From NCBI GenBank assembly GCA_951640165.1, contig OX621253.1, positions 31,813,969 through 31,877,968 of the forward strand: a stretch of 64,000 bases of DNA. Direction: 5' to 3'. Shown here in pieces: positions 33,001 through 43,744 of the stretch (the first letter of the stretch is position 1; the number at the start of each line of letters is the position of its first letter). Below the pieces are notes generated by a model. That model was given only the letters and a program-made list of their open reading frames with translations, searched no databases and had not been told where the DNA came from. Origin of the DNA: Pseudoips prasinana. Its lineage: Eukaryota > Arthropoda > Insecta > Lepidoptera > Nolidae. The translations under genes were made by a program, and so were the position numbers.

Positions 33001-33639
33001 ATACTAGTCGACCAGCCACGGCGAAAGCCATATTGTGCATTTGATAGTAGATTACTCCCCTCTAGGTACTTTATATTGTTTAATTTCTGTGTCTGGAATG
33101 TACGTCTGTCGCATTTTTAAAGAAACCGCTAGAGAAATCTCTTTGTGTACGAAAATGAAAAGAAAAATAAATAATGATGAAATGTAATATGTCTCAACCG
33201 GCCATTAGGGTAATCAACATTACAAGCTATATTTCTTATATCGAAAGAAAATTGGCTTTATACTATGTGAAAAATATTGCAACCCATACCCTTGTTTATA
33301 TTCAATCCGTTTCGTTTCACTGCGCTTAAATATCTAAACTCATCCCAGGCAAGCTTTTTGACGTCATCTGTTACGTGTTAACTTATCTAAATAGAAACAT
33401 ATACGCTGAGGCTGTGGTATATGATAGGTACGGTTTTCCCAAGTGATGGCAGCATCTATCTATACAATTTAAGAGCTAAGCTTTTGTCGGTAGATCTTCT
33501 TTCTTCCATTGCTCTCTATCTTCAGCATGCGCTTTGACTTTTTGATACGACCTTACTTCCACTTTCTCTTTGTTTTAATCCAATTAAGTTGCCTTTCTGT
33601 CCCAGTAGCCGGTGTTTCTTCGAGTTATATATGCTCAAG
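33001..33639. other. No recognised gene
   Basis: A small hairpin (CTCAAGAAC/GTTCTTGAG) lies at about 33632-33653. Confidence 0.4.
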
Positions 33640-33745
33640 AACATGAGTTCTTGAGAGGCGAAAACGAACAAGAAGACAGCTTGGATAGGCCCTCTAAAAG
33701 GTGGACCGACGATCTTGCAAAGGTTTTAAGACTAAGAACGGATTG
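33640..33745 (+). pseudogene. RTE LINE fragment, worn
   Basis: 'acaagaagacagcttggata', 'ggccctctaaaaggtggacc' and 'gacgatcttgcaaagg' follow the GRRSVGRPP..RWTDDL region. Confidence 0.55.
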
Positions 33746-34594
33746 CCAGTGTCTCTAATTGAAAATCTTTCTAATAATAACACTGACAAATAATATTTTT
33801 ACTGATGAGTGCGGCATACAAGTAGATGGCCACCTATGGTTACAGGCTACCGTAGCCTATGATGTTTCTACAAACTAACAATTTCTGATTTACACTTCCT
33901 CTGTTGAAGAGCTTGGTGACTTTGAAACTTCCTAACGGCTTGAATCACTAAATTATCATAATAAAGCTTTTCATTACCTATTTGTTCTGTAAAGTAGAAG
34001 TGCTTGTGGGTAAGAATAACATCTTAGTCTAGGTGCCTGGGTGTTTAACGCTACGTAGGGTTCTCGTAAAAGCTAAACCCTATGGACGCGAATGTATGCA
34101 GCCTCAAAGGTTTTGGCACATCATAATATTGTAACCCGTATTTAGTGTATTTGAGTTACTGCTATATTCTGTGTCAACACTGTGTTACGTTGGCATATAT
34201 TACCGACGTTTGAATATGTTCTTGAAATCAGATTAGGTTCCGCGAAAGGTAAATTCTGGAGTAGGAATTTCGCGTAAAAGCTATTAGGTGTTATTTCTGA
34301 TTTCACTCATATTTCGTTGGATTTCTACAAGAGGAGTGGTTTTATTGGTTAAGTGTTGTGATAGGGCTAAGTCACGGTCCGCATTTTACCGCGTCTTTAA
34401 GTTATTTTGCCAAAGTTTAAAGGCCTGGGCTATTTAGTTGAAATTCTTTATGCCTAGACGAGTTGCTTCCCACGTTCGCTTTCATTGTCAGTAGCGAATC
34501 CCTGTAGCGTTCATATTTTACCATAATTTTTTCCCATATACATTCTTAACCCAACCAAAAATGAAAACATTTAAATGTATTTTTTTACGACAAT
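33746..34594. other. No recognised gene; one short shared block
   Basis: 'taccgtagcctatgatgttt' near 33850 is shared with 5108. Nothing else is recognised. Confidence 0.4.
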
Positions 34595-34750
34595 AATACC
34601 CTGTAATTCGCGGGACTTTAAAAACATACAAAGTGAATGATACCTAGTCTCAGAATAACTACACATGGCTCTCACAAATAGTTGTTCAGTGCGCTAATAG
34701 AAACCGAAACTCCAGAGCGCTGAGAAATTAGTGACCATGTTTCGCCATAC
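34595..34750 (-). mobile_element. SINE-B, diverged
   Basis: 'gcgggactttaaaaacatac', 'gtctcagaataactacacat' and 'ctcacaaatagttgttcagt' match inverted SINE-B. The head is poorly preserved. Confidence 0.55.
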
Positions 34751-35039
34751 GTGCTTATCGGTAATGAAAAATATGATCGAAATATATTTATGATCAGACC
34801 CAAGTTACAATACCTACCGACGTTATTATATTCCAAAAGTAATTTATCATTTCCATCGACATTGCCTATTCTCTGGGGTACGTCAATTTCTGAATCTAAA
34901 ACAGAAAAACCTTTTTGCAGGGCCGAAGGAAAGTTATATTAATGTGAATTGTATTGTAATGCTCCAAATGTATGATTCCAGGAAAGTGGAGGGAAACCTC
35001 TTGCGTTTATTTTAACCGAATTTAAGCAAGGAGATGATC

Positions 35040-35640
35040 CTTTTTAGGGTTCCTTAGCCAAATGGCAAAAACGGAACCCTTATAGATTCGTCATGTCTGT
35101 CTGTCTGTCTGTCCGTCCGTATGTCACAGCCACTTTTTTCCGAAACTATAAGAGCTGTACTGCTGAAACTTAGTAAGTAGGTGTATTGTGTGAACCGCAT
35201 TAAGATTTTTACCCAAAGTAGAAAATAAACAATATTTTTGGGGGGTCACCATACATAGAACTGAAACTCAACAATTTTTTTTTCATTGTACCCATACATG
35301 TGGGGTGTCTATGGATAGGTCTTCAAAAATCATATTTAGGTTTCTCATATCATTTTTGTCTAAACTGAATAGTTTGCGCGAGAAACACTTCCAAAGTGGT
35401 AAAATGAGTGTCCCCCCCCCTGTAACTTCTCAAATAAGATGATGATAAAACTAAAAAAAATATATGATATACATTACCATAGAAACTAACAACGAAAATT
35501 GGTTTGAACGAGATCTAACAAGTAGTTTTTTTTTTAATACGTTATAAACCCCAATTTGCTTTCATTTAATCAACTGAAATACTTGCTGCTGCGGAACCCT
35601 TCATGTGCGAGTCCGACTCGCATTGGCCGGTTTTTCTTTA
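35040..35640 (-). repeat. Rep-F, long copy
   Basis: Begins 'tagggttccttagccaaatg' with a TCTG/TCCG microsatellite at 35096-35121 and ends 'gtccgactcgcattggccgg'. It is the reverse counterpart of 20370-21045. No ORF. Confidence 0.7.
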
Positions 35641-35744
35641 AAGACAATGCCCGCACTAGGAAAATACTCCTATGAATTGTGGGGCAACCAAGTCTCGGAG
35701 ACAATTCAATTTAAATTAAGTGCATATACCTAATGGTGACAAAA

Positions 35745-35882
35745 AGGTTTCTGAGTGGCGACCACGAAACGGAAGATGCAGCGTGGGCAGGCCCCCTACA
35801 AGTTGGACCGATGATCTTATGAGGATCGCTGGAAGCCGCTGGATGTGGATAGCGCAAAACAGGCAATTGTATAGATCTTTGG
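35745..35882 (+). pseudogene. RTE LINE 3' coding fragment
   Basis: 'tggcgaccacgaaacggaag', 'ggccccctacaagttggacc' and 'atggatagcgcaa'-type order up to 'tatagatctttgg'. The tail is missing. Confidence 0.8.
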
Positions 35883-35953
35883 TATATAGCTAATTTCTCG
35901 AAGTTATTGTTACAATTATAAATTAATTTTATTTCTTTAACCGTATGAAATAG

Positions 35954-36056
35954 ATGCTGGATGCGGATAGCGCAAGACCGGCAATTGTGGAGATCTTTGG
36001 GGAGGCCTTTGTCCAGCTGTGGACGTCTTTCGGCTGATATGGTGATGATGATGATG
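35954..36056 (+). mobile_element. Short RTE insertion with target duplications
   Basis: 103 bp covering only the extreme RTE 3' end ('atgctggatgcggatagcgc' to a GATGATGATG tail). It is flanked by aaccgtatgaaatag (35939-35953) and aaccgtacgaaatgg (36057-36071), 13 of 15 identical, which I read as the duplicated target of a severely truncated insertion. Confidence 0.8.
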
Positions 36057-36071
36057 AACCGTACGAAATGG

Positions 36072-36426
36072 CTATTTATGTTTGAATTTAGATATTACTG
36101 AGAGATGAATCATGTTTTTATAGTGAATCCGGTGATTAAGTTGTTTAACTACAACTACCTGCTAACTACCTACTGGCCATCTGATTTAGAATAAACATAA
36201 ATAAATTCCCTAGAAGCCGCCAAAAGTGAACATCCCCGTTTCTCAAGAAAATTCAGAGAAGTTTTTAACTTTGTTTTACAAATATTTGCATATAAATATA
36301 CTAGTTTGGAAGTATAACGTGGTTTGTTGTTCCACTCGTTATCAGAGTTAGAAGTTTTAGTAGAAGTGTTTTATCCAGCCTCAAATAAGTTATTACTCTA
36401 TATAAACTTTGTACGGTTATTATCAA
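36072..36426. other. No recognised feature
   Basis: AT-rich and unassigned. Confidence 0.4.
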
Positions 36427-36602
36427 CTAGCTGTGCACGCGGTTCTACCTGCGTTAAAGATTATAAATTATAGCCTATATGTTTATCCAGGGTGTCAGCT
36501 AACTCCATACCAAACTTTATTAAAATCGCTCTCGCCGCTGAGGCATGAAGAAGTAACAAACAAACACACTAACAAACATTCAGCTTTATAATATTAGTGT
36601 GA
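36427..36602 (-). mobile_element. Helitron with intact ends
   Basis: On the minus strand it starts TCACACTAATATTATAAAGC and ends CTAG at 36430-36427, with A/T flanks. It is close to the copy at 21486-21670 and lies directly against an RTE fragment, as that copy does. Confidence 0.82.
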
Positions 36603-36925
36603 TTACTGTTACATGTTTACGGAACAGAGATCGAATCAGAAATGTTGAGATCCGCAGGCGAACCAAAGTAACCGACATAGTCCGAAGAATTACCAAGCTC
36701 AAGTGGCAGTGGGCAGGGCAAATAGCTCGTAGAACCTTCGGCTGTCGGCCAGAAAGAATGTCGAGTTGCGACCACCAACCAGAAGAAGCGGTGGATTGTA
36801 GAAGGACTGGAAGACGCAGCGTGGGCAGGCCGCCCACGCTGCGTCTTCCGGTCCTTCTACAATCCGCCGCGTCCCTACAAAATGTCCCAATGATCTTGCA
36901 ACGGTTGCGGGCAGCACAAAATTGA
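36603..36925 (+). pseudogene. RTE LINE fragment carrying a local inverted copy
   Basis: The plus strand reads NRDRIRNVEIRRRTKVTDIV, KLKWQWAGQIARR and TGRRSVGRPPT, is then interrupted by about 42 bp of its own sequence in reverse, and resumes with the 'WTDDL'-type region ('cccaatgatcttgcaacgg'). It ends near 'gggcagcac'. Confidence 0.85.
36788..36870. repeat. Hairpin with 39-bp arms inside the RTE copy
   Basis: Arms 36788-36826 and 36832-36870 pair with 2 mismatches around the loop aggcc. Only one arm fits the RTE reading order, so the other is an extra inverted copy. Confidence 0.9.
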
Positions 36926-37160
36926 TGAAATGAAATGAAATTTATTCAGCACTTGGGTATTAACATACACTTGTACTTGTCAAGGTCACAATGCAGTACA
37001 TAAACATAGTGGATAGTAAAAAGTTACAAAAAAAAATTAATTAGTCAGTCCGTGCAGTTTGTTTTATCGCATATATTTTCTGAAATCCTTAAATAAATAA
37101 CAATTTACTAATTTATTATTTTGAAATTTAGTTCTACTATATTAAAATTAAAGAATGGAA
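36926..37160 (-). repeat. Non-LTR 3' end with TTTCA tail
   Basis: On the minus strand 'agtgctgaataaatttcatt' (AATAAA plus TTTCA repeats) ends the element. The body ('gtacaagtgtatgttaatac', 'gcacggactgactaatt') matches 48290-48660. Confidence 0.65.
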
Positions 37161-37944
37161 GACTAAAGCAAAAAGACGAAATTCTAAATGAGGGTGTGAT
37201 CACATGCACGGGATCACCGATCACGCGTTAATGGGCCAAAGCGATCCTCGCCGCTGAAGAACCTACTCTAGCTAGCCTGCGGCTTTCTCTAGCTACCTAG
37301 GTGGACGACCCGGAGAAGAAAGCCACAAAGAAACTCCGGGCTTGCTTTTTTCGTCTTCTTTTGCTTTCAGTTTACGATTTTTTTTTAAATATCATTTATT
37401 TTACTTACATTGTGATTGGTTGTTATGTAGGCTAATGCACACACAGAACCGTTGTCATCCAGTGAATCATAATAAAATAAATAAGCAATAGCATTTAATT
37501 TCACTCAAGCACTTAGAATATCCTCTTGCTAGACGAAAAAACGGTGGGTGCATCCGCGTACATTTACAAAATTAACAAGTCACACGAAGTCTACCAGAGG
37601 CGAAAAAAAAAAATGAGTACCCCAACAGCAGTTCGTACACTATATCCAGTTTTATTCTTCGGATCATCCGTTAGAATTGTGCTATCTACAAAGTATTTTA
37701 AAGGTTCTTTTCATTGGGAATCCAAATTGAGTTGAATCAGGTCTGAAATGAATGGCTCTTTTTAATTGAATATGAATTATCGGTAACCCGAGGTAAATTT
37801 TATGACCAAGAAAAGATATGTTGTCAACGGAAATGTCTTCCATTTGGTGTGAAGGTTTGGGCGAAGTGTTGTTCTTGGGGCCAACCACTCGTGTTGGCAA
37901 TCCACGTTAAATATAGATGATTTGGAAATGCCAACTAAGAATTA
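37161..37944. other. No recognised gene
   Basis: The region near 37220-37330 is GC-richer, but I see no family signature. Confidence 0.4.
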
Positions 37945-38215
37945 ATAATAATAGTGTCCTCCTGGTCGATTTTCGACCATGGCGGCCAGTCTCAATGAAG
38001 AAGCCATCTGCGCGGGACCTATTATAGTGCACAAGTGTGTCCACAAACACAGGGGCACTTTCTATTTCATCACGATGAGACTACTAGTGCCACGTCCGGA
38101 AAGAGGTCAGGTACAGGACCGACGGCTTTACGTGCTCTCCGAGTCACGGGGGTGTATTACGGCTAACTCGCAGACTTGGGGCTATTACTGAATTTTAAAG
38201 CAGGACCTGATTATA
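37945..38215 (-). mobile_element. SINE-C, 3' two thirds
   Basis: 'aataatagtgtcctcctggt', 'ggcggccagtctcaatgaag', 'gtccggaaagaggtcaggta' and 'gctctccgagtcacgggggt'. The tRNA head is missing. Confidence 0.75.
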
Positions 38216-38799
38216 TGGGGCTGAAGTGGCTAAGCCAATTGATAAGTTAAGATATTCCGAATGGTATTTTTTAAAGATATTTGTGATAGTAAATATGGAC
38301 GGAGATTAGGACACACAATTATTCACGATGAAGAAGTTTTATTAGATTTACATTTCTAAATATGCACTGTCCTTTTCATATGATCTGTCATAAAAAGAAA
38401 AATAGTGACGCTGAAAGTCTGTCATAGAAAGAAGAATAGTGACGTACAAAATGTTAAGAAAGTTGATGTAAGCCGATTTATTTGGTGGTAATTTTTATTA
38501 AAATTATTTATTTCTTGTGTGGTTTGCACTCGCTTTCCTGATTACTTATATAATTGCGGTAGTTGAATTAAATACGTGGTTCGCTTTTACTTAATTCCTT
38601 TGATAGGTTTACGATTATCTGGTTATTCACAAAGAGATCCGGAGTTCATTTGATACAATTCGGATTATCAGAATTATATAACATTGTAGGGATTATATAA
38701 GTTCCTCATTGGGCGTGACAAAAAGTGCTATTCCCATTTTTCTGGTAAAAAATCTCAGTAGAAGGCCAGAATCAGGAATTAGGCCTTATTACTTATTCC
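38216..38799. other. Unassigned; short tandem duplication
   Basis: Two similar units of about 34 bp with 'aatagtgacg' lie at 38388-38450. Confidence 0.4.
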
Positions 38800-39545
38800 T
38801 CGTGGCTTGTTATATTTTTTGGAACCGCGTAAGCAAAGAATACCGTCCCAACTCATCTCGTGGGTGGCGTAGAAGTCGTCCCGAGGGAACATCTGTGTAC
38901 CATGACTAGTGTTGAAAATGACTAAAGTGACTGAATTAGACTGAGTGTCATTTACGGTCAAATTGGTCAAAAACGGTAATTTTCAGTCAATTTGATTTCA
39001 GTAATATTTTAGTACCTTTTAAGTTTTTCTCGTTGATAAAAGTCTACAACTTCTAAATTGAAACAAAAAAGTGGTTTTTATGACTTATAGTATTATTATA
39101 ATATAGTGTTAATCATTTTACATTTCTAATCATGCGTGCATTTAAGACAAAACGGCAACGTCGCATCGCCTCGCGCATCGACTTTGAGGTCGTATTATCC
39201 TCTCATGATATAATAGAAAATAAAACGCTGCTTCATTTAAACTTGAATATAAATTGGGTACCTAAATAAATAAATAATTGGGTGGTAGTCGGGAATAGAC
39301 AATAATATTTGAGTCAAATTGGGAGAATTTGACAGTAAATGACCGGTCATTTAATGTTTATGACAATTGTGACTAGTCATAATCAGTAATTTTACATCTC
39401 TAACCATGACCACCATATTGCGATCGCTAACCCGCCTGCCAAGCGTGCTATATCTATCCAAATGGTGGACACAATTCCATTGTGGAGAACTTTTAGAGGG
39501 GCTTTTGTTCAATTGTGGATATCATTTGACTGACATAAAAGTTGT
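38800..39545 (+). mobile_element. SINE-E, split by a hAT element
   Basis: The left part 38800-38906 ('cccaactcatctcgtgggtg', 'gtagaagtcgtcccgaggga') and the right part 39403-39545 ('cgctaacccgcctgccaagc', 'cacaattccattgtggagaa') form one SINE-E once the 496-bp insert and one duplication are removed. Confidence 0.8.
38907..39402. mobile_element. hAT-type non-autonomous element, 496 bp, nested in SINE-E
   Basis: The ends TAGTGTTGAAAATGACT and (inverted) TAGAGATGTAAAATTACTG are imperfect inverted repeats starting TAG. The flanks accatgac at 38899-38906 and 39403-39410 are identical 8-bp duplications. No transposase inside. Confidence 0.9.
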
Positions 39546-39569
39546 TTATTCTCGTACTCTGTTACTTAT

Positions 39570-39812
39570 CGTATGGGCAGTGGTTACCCTAGTGTCAGAA
39601 TTTTTCAAGCCGCCCATTAGGCCTCTGACATGCCTTAACGACTGTTGCCAAATAAGTACAACCGGGACCGACAGCTTAACGTGCCCTCCTAAGCATGGAG
39701 ACGCTCAGAAACTAAACCACTTTGGATGTCACCCATCTATGGACTGACCGCGAGCCTAGTTGCATGACCTCGCCGATCACTTATGGACCGGTGAGAGCAT
39801 CTAGCTATTACT
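39570..39812 (+). repeat. Rep-D, full length
   Basis: 'gcagtggttaccctagtgtc', 'aaccgggaccgacagcttaa' and 'accgcgagcctagttgcatg', ending 'ggaccggtgagagcatctag'. Confidence 0.75.
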
Positions 39813-40004
39813 GTGTTAAGAGAATTAGAATTATTTAGGTGTAAATAAATTTAATATGTGCTGTAAGATTCAGTTAAGAGCCCGGTGATAGTTAATGTTT
39901 TCCACATGGTCGTACGTATGGAAAACTTGAACTGTGATTGTTTATATCAGTCAAATTATATCCACAACTGAACAAAAGAACCCAAACACATTTGTATTCC
40001 TCTC

Positions 40005-40135
40005 TCACATAAGCCGATGGGACGGGTTATGCGACACGGTAGGAGAAAGGTCAGGACCGACGATTTTATATGCTCTCCGAGATTCGTGGCTGTAACGCTG
40101 TCCCCTACCTGACTCCGGATTTTTACTAAGAATTT
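40005..40135 (-). mobile_element. SINE-C fragment
   Basis: 'gtaggagaaaggtcaggacc', 'tatatgctctccgagattcg' and 'ctgactccggatttttacta' match the inverted SINE-C middle. Confidence 0.6.
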
Positions 40136-41739
40136 AAAGTGACAGAAGTGTTCAAGTATTACCTTTTGGCTCTTACCATGATTTTATCCAGCATCTCAAG
40201 TTGCATATTAAAACCCTATATTGTTAAACACATTACCGCTAGACCAAAGAGGCATTCAAATCTCCTCCTTTTTTATTGTATAGACAGTGGCCATCTTAAT
40301 GTCAGTCGTTTAAGCTGCTCAGTAGGTGGAACACCCTCGCGAACGACGTGTTTTCAGACTGATATAACATGGGTTTATTCAAGACTAGAGTGAACAGCCA
40401 ACTTCTGGGTACGCGCGGTCCACCTTTAACCACATCTTCGTTTACCATCATGTGAGATCGTTGTTCAAGCGCAAACTCATGCAGCATAAAAAATAGGTCT
40501 CACTCAAATAAAATCATATAATTACTAATTTGTGTCTACCAACTCTTTCAAATAACTAAAGCTTCATATAATCCGATCCCGATATACGTCGAAGCTTCCC
40601 ACTCTCATCGTCGTGACGTCATAAACGCAAGTCAAACAAACTTCAACTCTCCAACATCCCCTAAGGCTTCGCCCCGAGGTTGTCAGGGTAGCCGATATGG
40701 ACCATTAAACAGTGCCCTCTGACTCATGGCATTTGATGTTCGGCGACTTGTTTACGTCATAGAATATTAATCTACACAGAAAGGAAACTGATTTCTAGAC
40801 GTGGAAAGTTACGTGGAATAATGTATATGCTGGCTATGTTCCATAGTTAGCACTTCATGAAGAAACAATATCGACTCGTACGTTTGATGACGGAAGATTT
40901 TATCTTATATCTGTGTAACTCTGTTCTCCGACAGGCGAGATATACCGGTAAGCTTTAGCTACACGGCTGCAATTCAATGTGTTCAAGTCAGGGCGAATGA
41001 TTCGACTTCACGTAGTGTTTGTATGGATACCGTTAAGATAAGTTAAATATTCCGTACAGCGGATACCAGTTTCGGTGTAAATTGCAGAGATTCTTCTTAT
41101 TTCAAGGTATAGGGGATAAAACATCTTGTCCACTTTACAATAATCCGCGCCGATGATTTATTTCCATTCAGTCGCATTCAAGTTAAAATTTTGCAGTTAA
41201 CTAGACCGTGCTAATGGTCCGTGACGTACTGAAACACTTGTTGGCTCTATTATCCTGGTACATGTAATTTTCTTATTTATACTCTCTTTCTTGAATATTT
41301 TAACATACGCCAGTGAAAATTGTATCCTAGCTTGATTAAATTGAAAAGATGCGTAACTAAGACTTTATTATTTTTCTATTGTTTGGCTGGACTGGCCGTT
41401 TTGGCTAAAATTCGACTAGGGTGACTTCTATATTTTTACGAACCGCATGAGCTTCTCACTCTCTTACTGTGTTACAAGTTAATACTGTAGCATTGAGATA
41501 TACGGTCGTACCTCGTGTGCTATGAACGGGATAGTTGTTAACTCTATTAGGGGGTTACTTAATTAAGATCGGTCTTGTGGTTGGTAACGTATTACTCAGA
41601 TTGAGTCATTTATTCCATACCACAAGTTTGTGGAATCGTCAATTGATTAAGAAACACTGCCTTGAGATGCTCCCGTATATATTTTTCGGATCTGGTATAA
41701 ACAAAAGTAAAAGTATGTTATTTAAAACATTACTGTGTG
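40136..41739. other. Long stretch with small repeat pieces only
   Basis: 40270-40330 recalls the start of Rep-D ('cagtggccatcttaatgtca'). 41375-41430 recalls the SINE-C tail ('ggccgttttggctaaaattc'). 40715-40740 shares 'gatgttcggcgactt' with the foldback MITE ends. I see no gene. Confidence 0.45.
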
Positions 41740-41960
41740 GCGGACAGCAAAGAATGTCACCTCCCCATCTCACCCCATGCCCGTCGTTCCTGCGCTTGAC
41801 CTGTTTCCGGTCGTGTCAACGGTTCTCTCGATCATAAGAGAGAATAGTAATGGCACCTTTATTTGTGCACACGAACTAAATGTGTACTATAATTTATCCT
41901 ACGTAGATTGAGACTGGCCGCCATGGTCGAAATTCGAGCAGGAGGATATTATTATTATAC
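41740..41960 (+). mobile_element. SINE-C, 3' half
   Basis: 'cttgacctgtttccggtcgt', 'gatcataagagagaatagta' and 'ccgccatggtcgaaattcga', then 'gcaggaggatattattatta'. Confidence 0.7.
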
Positions 41961-42654
41961 TTGTCAGGCGTACATTTCAGTTTCTTCTTACTATTTGGAG
42001 AGGTATTCTTAGTTAAACAAGGTATTCCAGAACTAACATTTTTATTATTTAATAAAGTACCAAGTATAGTAATTTATATGTATTGCAATCTAGTCTGGAG
42101 ACTAATAAGTAATTTTATATTAACCTAAAGTTTACCGATTTTACTTAGTCATATTTATTAAGGGGAAGACACTTTGTTCACGTGTTCTTTATAATTACAT
42201 TATTGCTATCACTAAATTCACTAATCACTAATCACGACACTAATTCATACGGTTATGTTCTCTTTAATGGTGTATGAACAATAAATAATAAATAAAGAAC
42301 ATGAAATCATTTTACTACCTCCAAAATTTTTGATTTAATTACTGAGACAGTTTATGTTAATCCTATTTACGGATGTTATCTTTTGTCTGTTTCATCTGAG
42401 ATTTCTGATTGCTTTCTAGGTTAAGCTTTGTATTGTCTTGGATGGTTATTTATATTCTTTGTCTCGTCCAATTGTCTGAAAGAGATAGCTTTGAACTGAG
42501 CCGAAGAACAATAACGGTTTGATTTATTCAATTAAGGCTTTTGGAATCCTCAATTATTCAACTTTAATCAATTGTGTCCTCGATGACGGGAGCCTCTGAA
42601 CTTTAAATAACCTTATTAAGTCATTAGTTGATGGTTATTAGAAGAAAGATTATG
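41961..42654. other. No recognised feature
   Basis: AT-rich. No gene or family is recognised. Confidence 0.4.
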
Positions 42655-42734
42655 TAAACACACGGACATCTGATCCCAAACTAAACAGAGCTTGTATTAT
42701 GGAAAACAGATAACTGATATATTTCATATACTAC

Positions 42735-42990
42735 CAGGGGCTCTATCGGCTAAGTCGCCGAACACCGATTTCTATTTTATTCTAAATGGCGTTCAAATAA
42801 ATAAAAGTTAGAAATGACTTAAACAATTGTTAAATCGGCTTCCATGAGCACATGTGACGTCATAAATGGTCCGGAATCGATAGTCAACGTTGAAGTCGAT
42901 TTAACGATTGATTAAGTAATTTTTAGCCTTTATTTATTTGAACGCCATTTAAGAAATCGATGTTCTGCGAGTTAGCCGGTAGAGGCCCTG
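42735..42990. mobile_element. Foldback MITE nested in SINE-A
   Basis: Same family as 18356-18573. The ends 'caggggctctatcggctaag' and 'gttagccggtagaggccctg' are inverted repeats. This copy keeps the 'aaatggcgttcaaataaata' segment in both arms. Confidence 0.82.
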
Positions 42991-43040
42991 TTTTTGTGAA
43001 TACAACTTATATAGATAATTACACCCAGAGTCAAGACAAA

Positions 43041-43149
43041 TACAATACAAAACTCTTTGTACACCAGAAATAAATATTAATTACAAAAATAGTTGTTATA
43101 ATTATGTACATACAAAAGGCGGTCTTATCGCTAATTGCAATTTCTTCCA
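43041..43149 (-). repeat. LINE 3' UTR fragment nested in SINE-A
   Basis: On the minus strand 'ttagcgataagaccgccttt' and 'tgtatgtacataattataac', then 'ggtgtacaaagagtt', are the stereotyped 3' end of a common arthropod LINE. Confidence 0.6.
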
Positions 43150-43639
43150 GACATGTTCATGCACACAGATTCCGTACTGGTTGAATCGAACCCACGACTT
43201 GCGGCGTGAAAGGCAAGCATTTACCAACCACGGCAACATCTTCTGTCAGTCAAAATGATATGTCAGATAACATAAAGTTTATCTTGTTATCTGCCGAATT
43301 CTCTTTCAATTTTGTCCTCAGACAGAATTTGTTAAAGCAATATCTCAACGATATCAATAACTTCAATTCTATTCTGGAACCTTTTACTTATCGTAATTGA
43401 TTACTAAAAGCTAGTCTAGGATGCAATTTCAGTTTAAAACGAGCGAGTCCATTGCAAATGTAATAAATAAACTACGGCCGAGCGGCGCACTGTGATTCGC
43501 GTAGAACAAACTAGCTGGACAAAAACAACTCTTCAATTCCTAATAGTTAATTATTAAGATGAACTCATTAGCCCTATACATTAAGGAATACATCTATTAA
43601 TTTTCGTAATTACCCTCATTAGGCCCGTCATTAAGGTAA

Positions 43640-43672
43640 GTATATAAAGTGTTGATAATTCAAAGTGCATTC
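43640..43672 (+). promoter_or_regulatory. Probable TATA-type promoter of the Transib-borne gene
   Basis: TATATAAAG at 43641-43649 is followed after about 25 bp by 'gcattcatt', a plausible initiator. The ATG at 43745 lies about 75 bp further on. Confidence 0.5.
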
Positions 43673-43744
43673 ATTTGCATTTTTACACCATATTGTTAAC
43701 ATTATTTTAAGTCACTAAAAGAAATTTGTGATAGTGTTTTTGTG

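Larger units (their letters stand above)
42655..43245 (-). mobile_element. SINE-A with two nested insertions
   Basis: The three SINE-A parts are 42655-42734 ('gacatctgatcccaaactaa'), about 42991-43040 ('cttatatagataattacacc') and about 43150-43245 ('cgaacccacgacttgcggcg'). They are separated by a foldback MITE and by a LINE 3' end. Confidence 0.78.
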
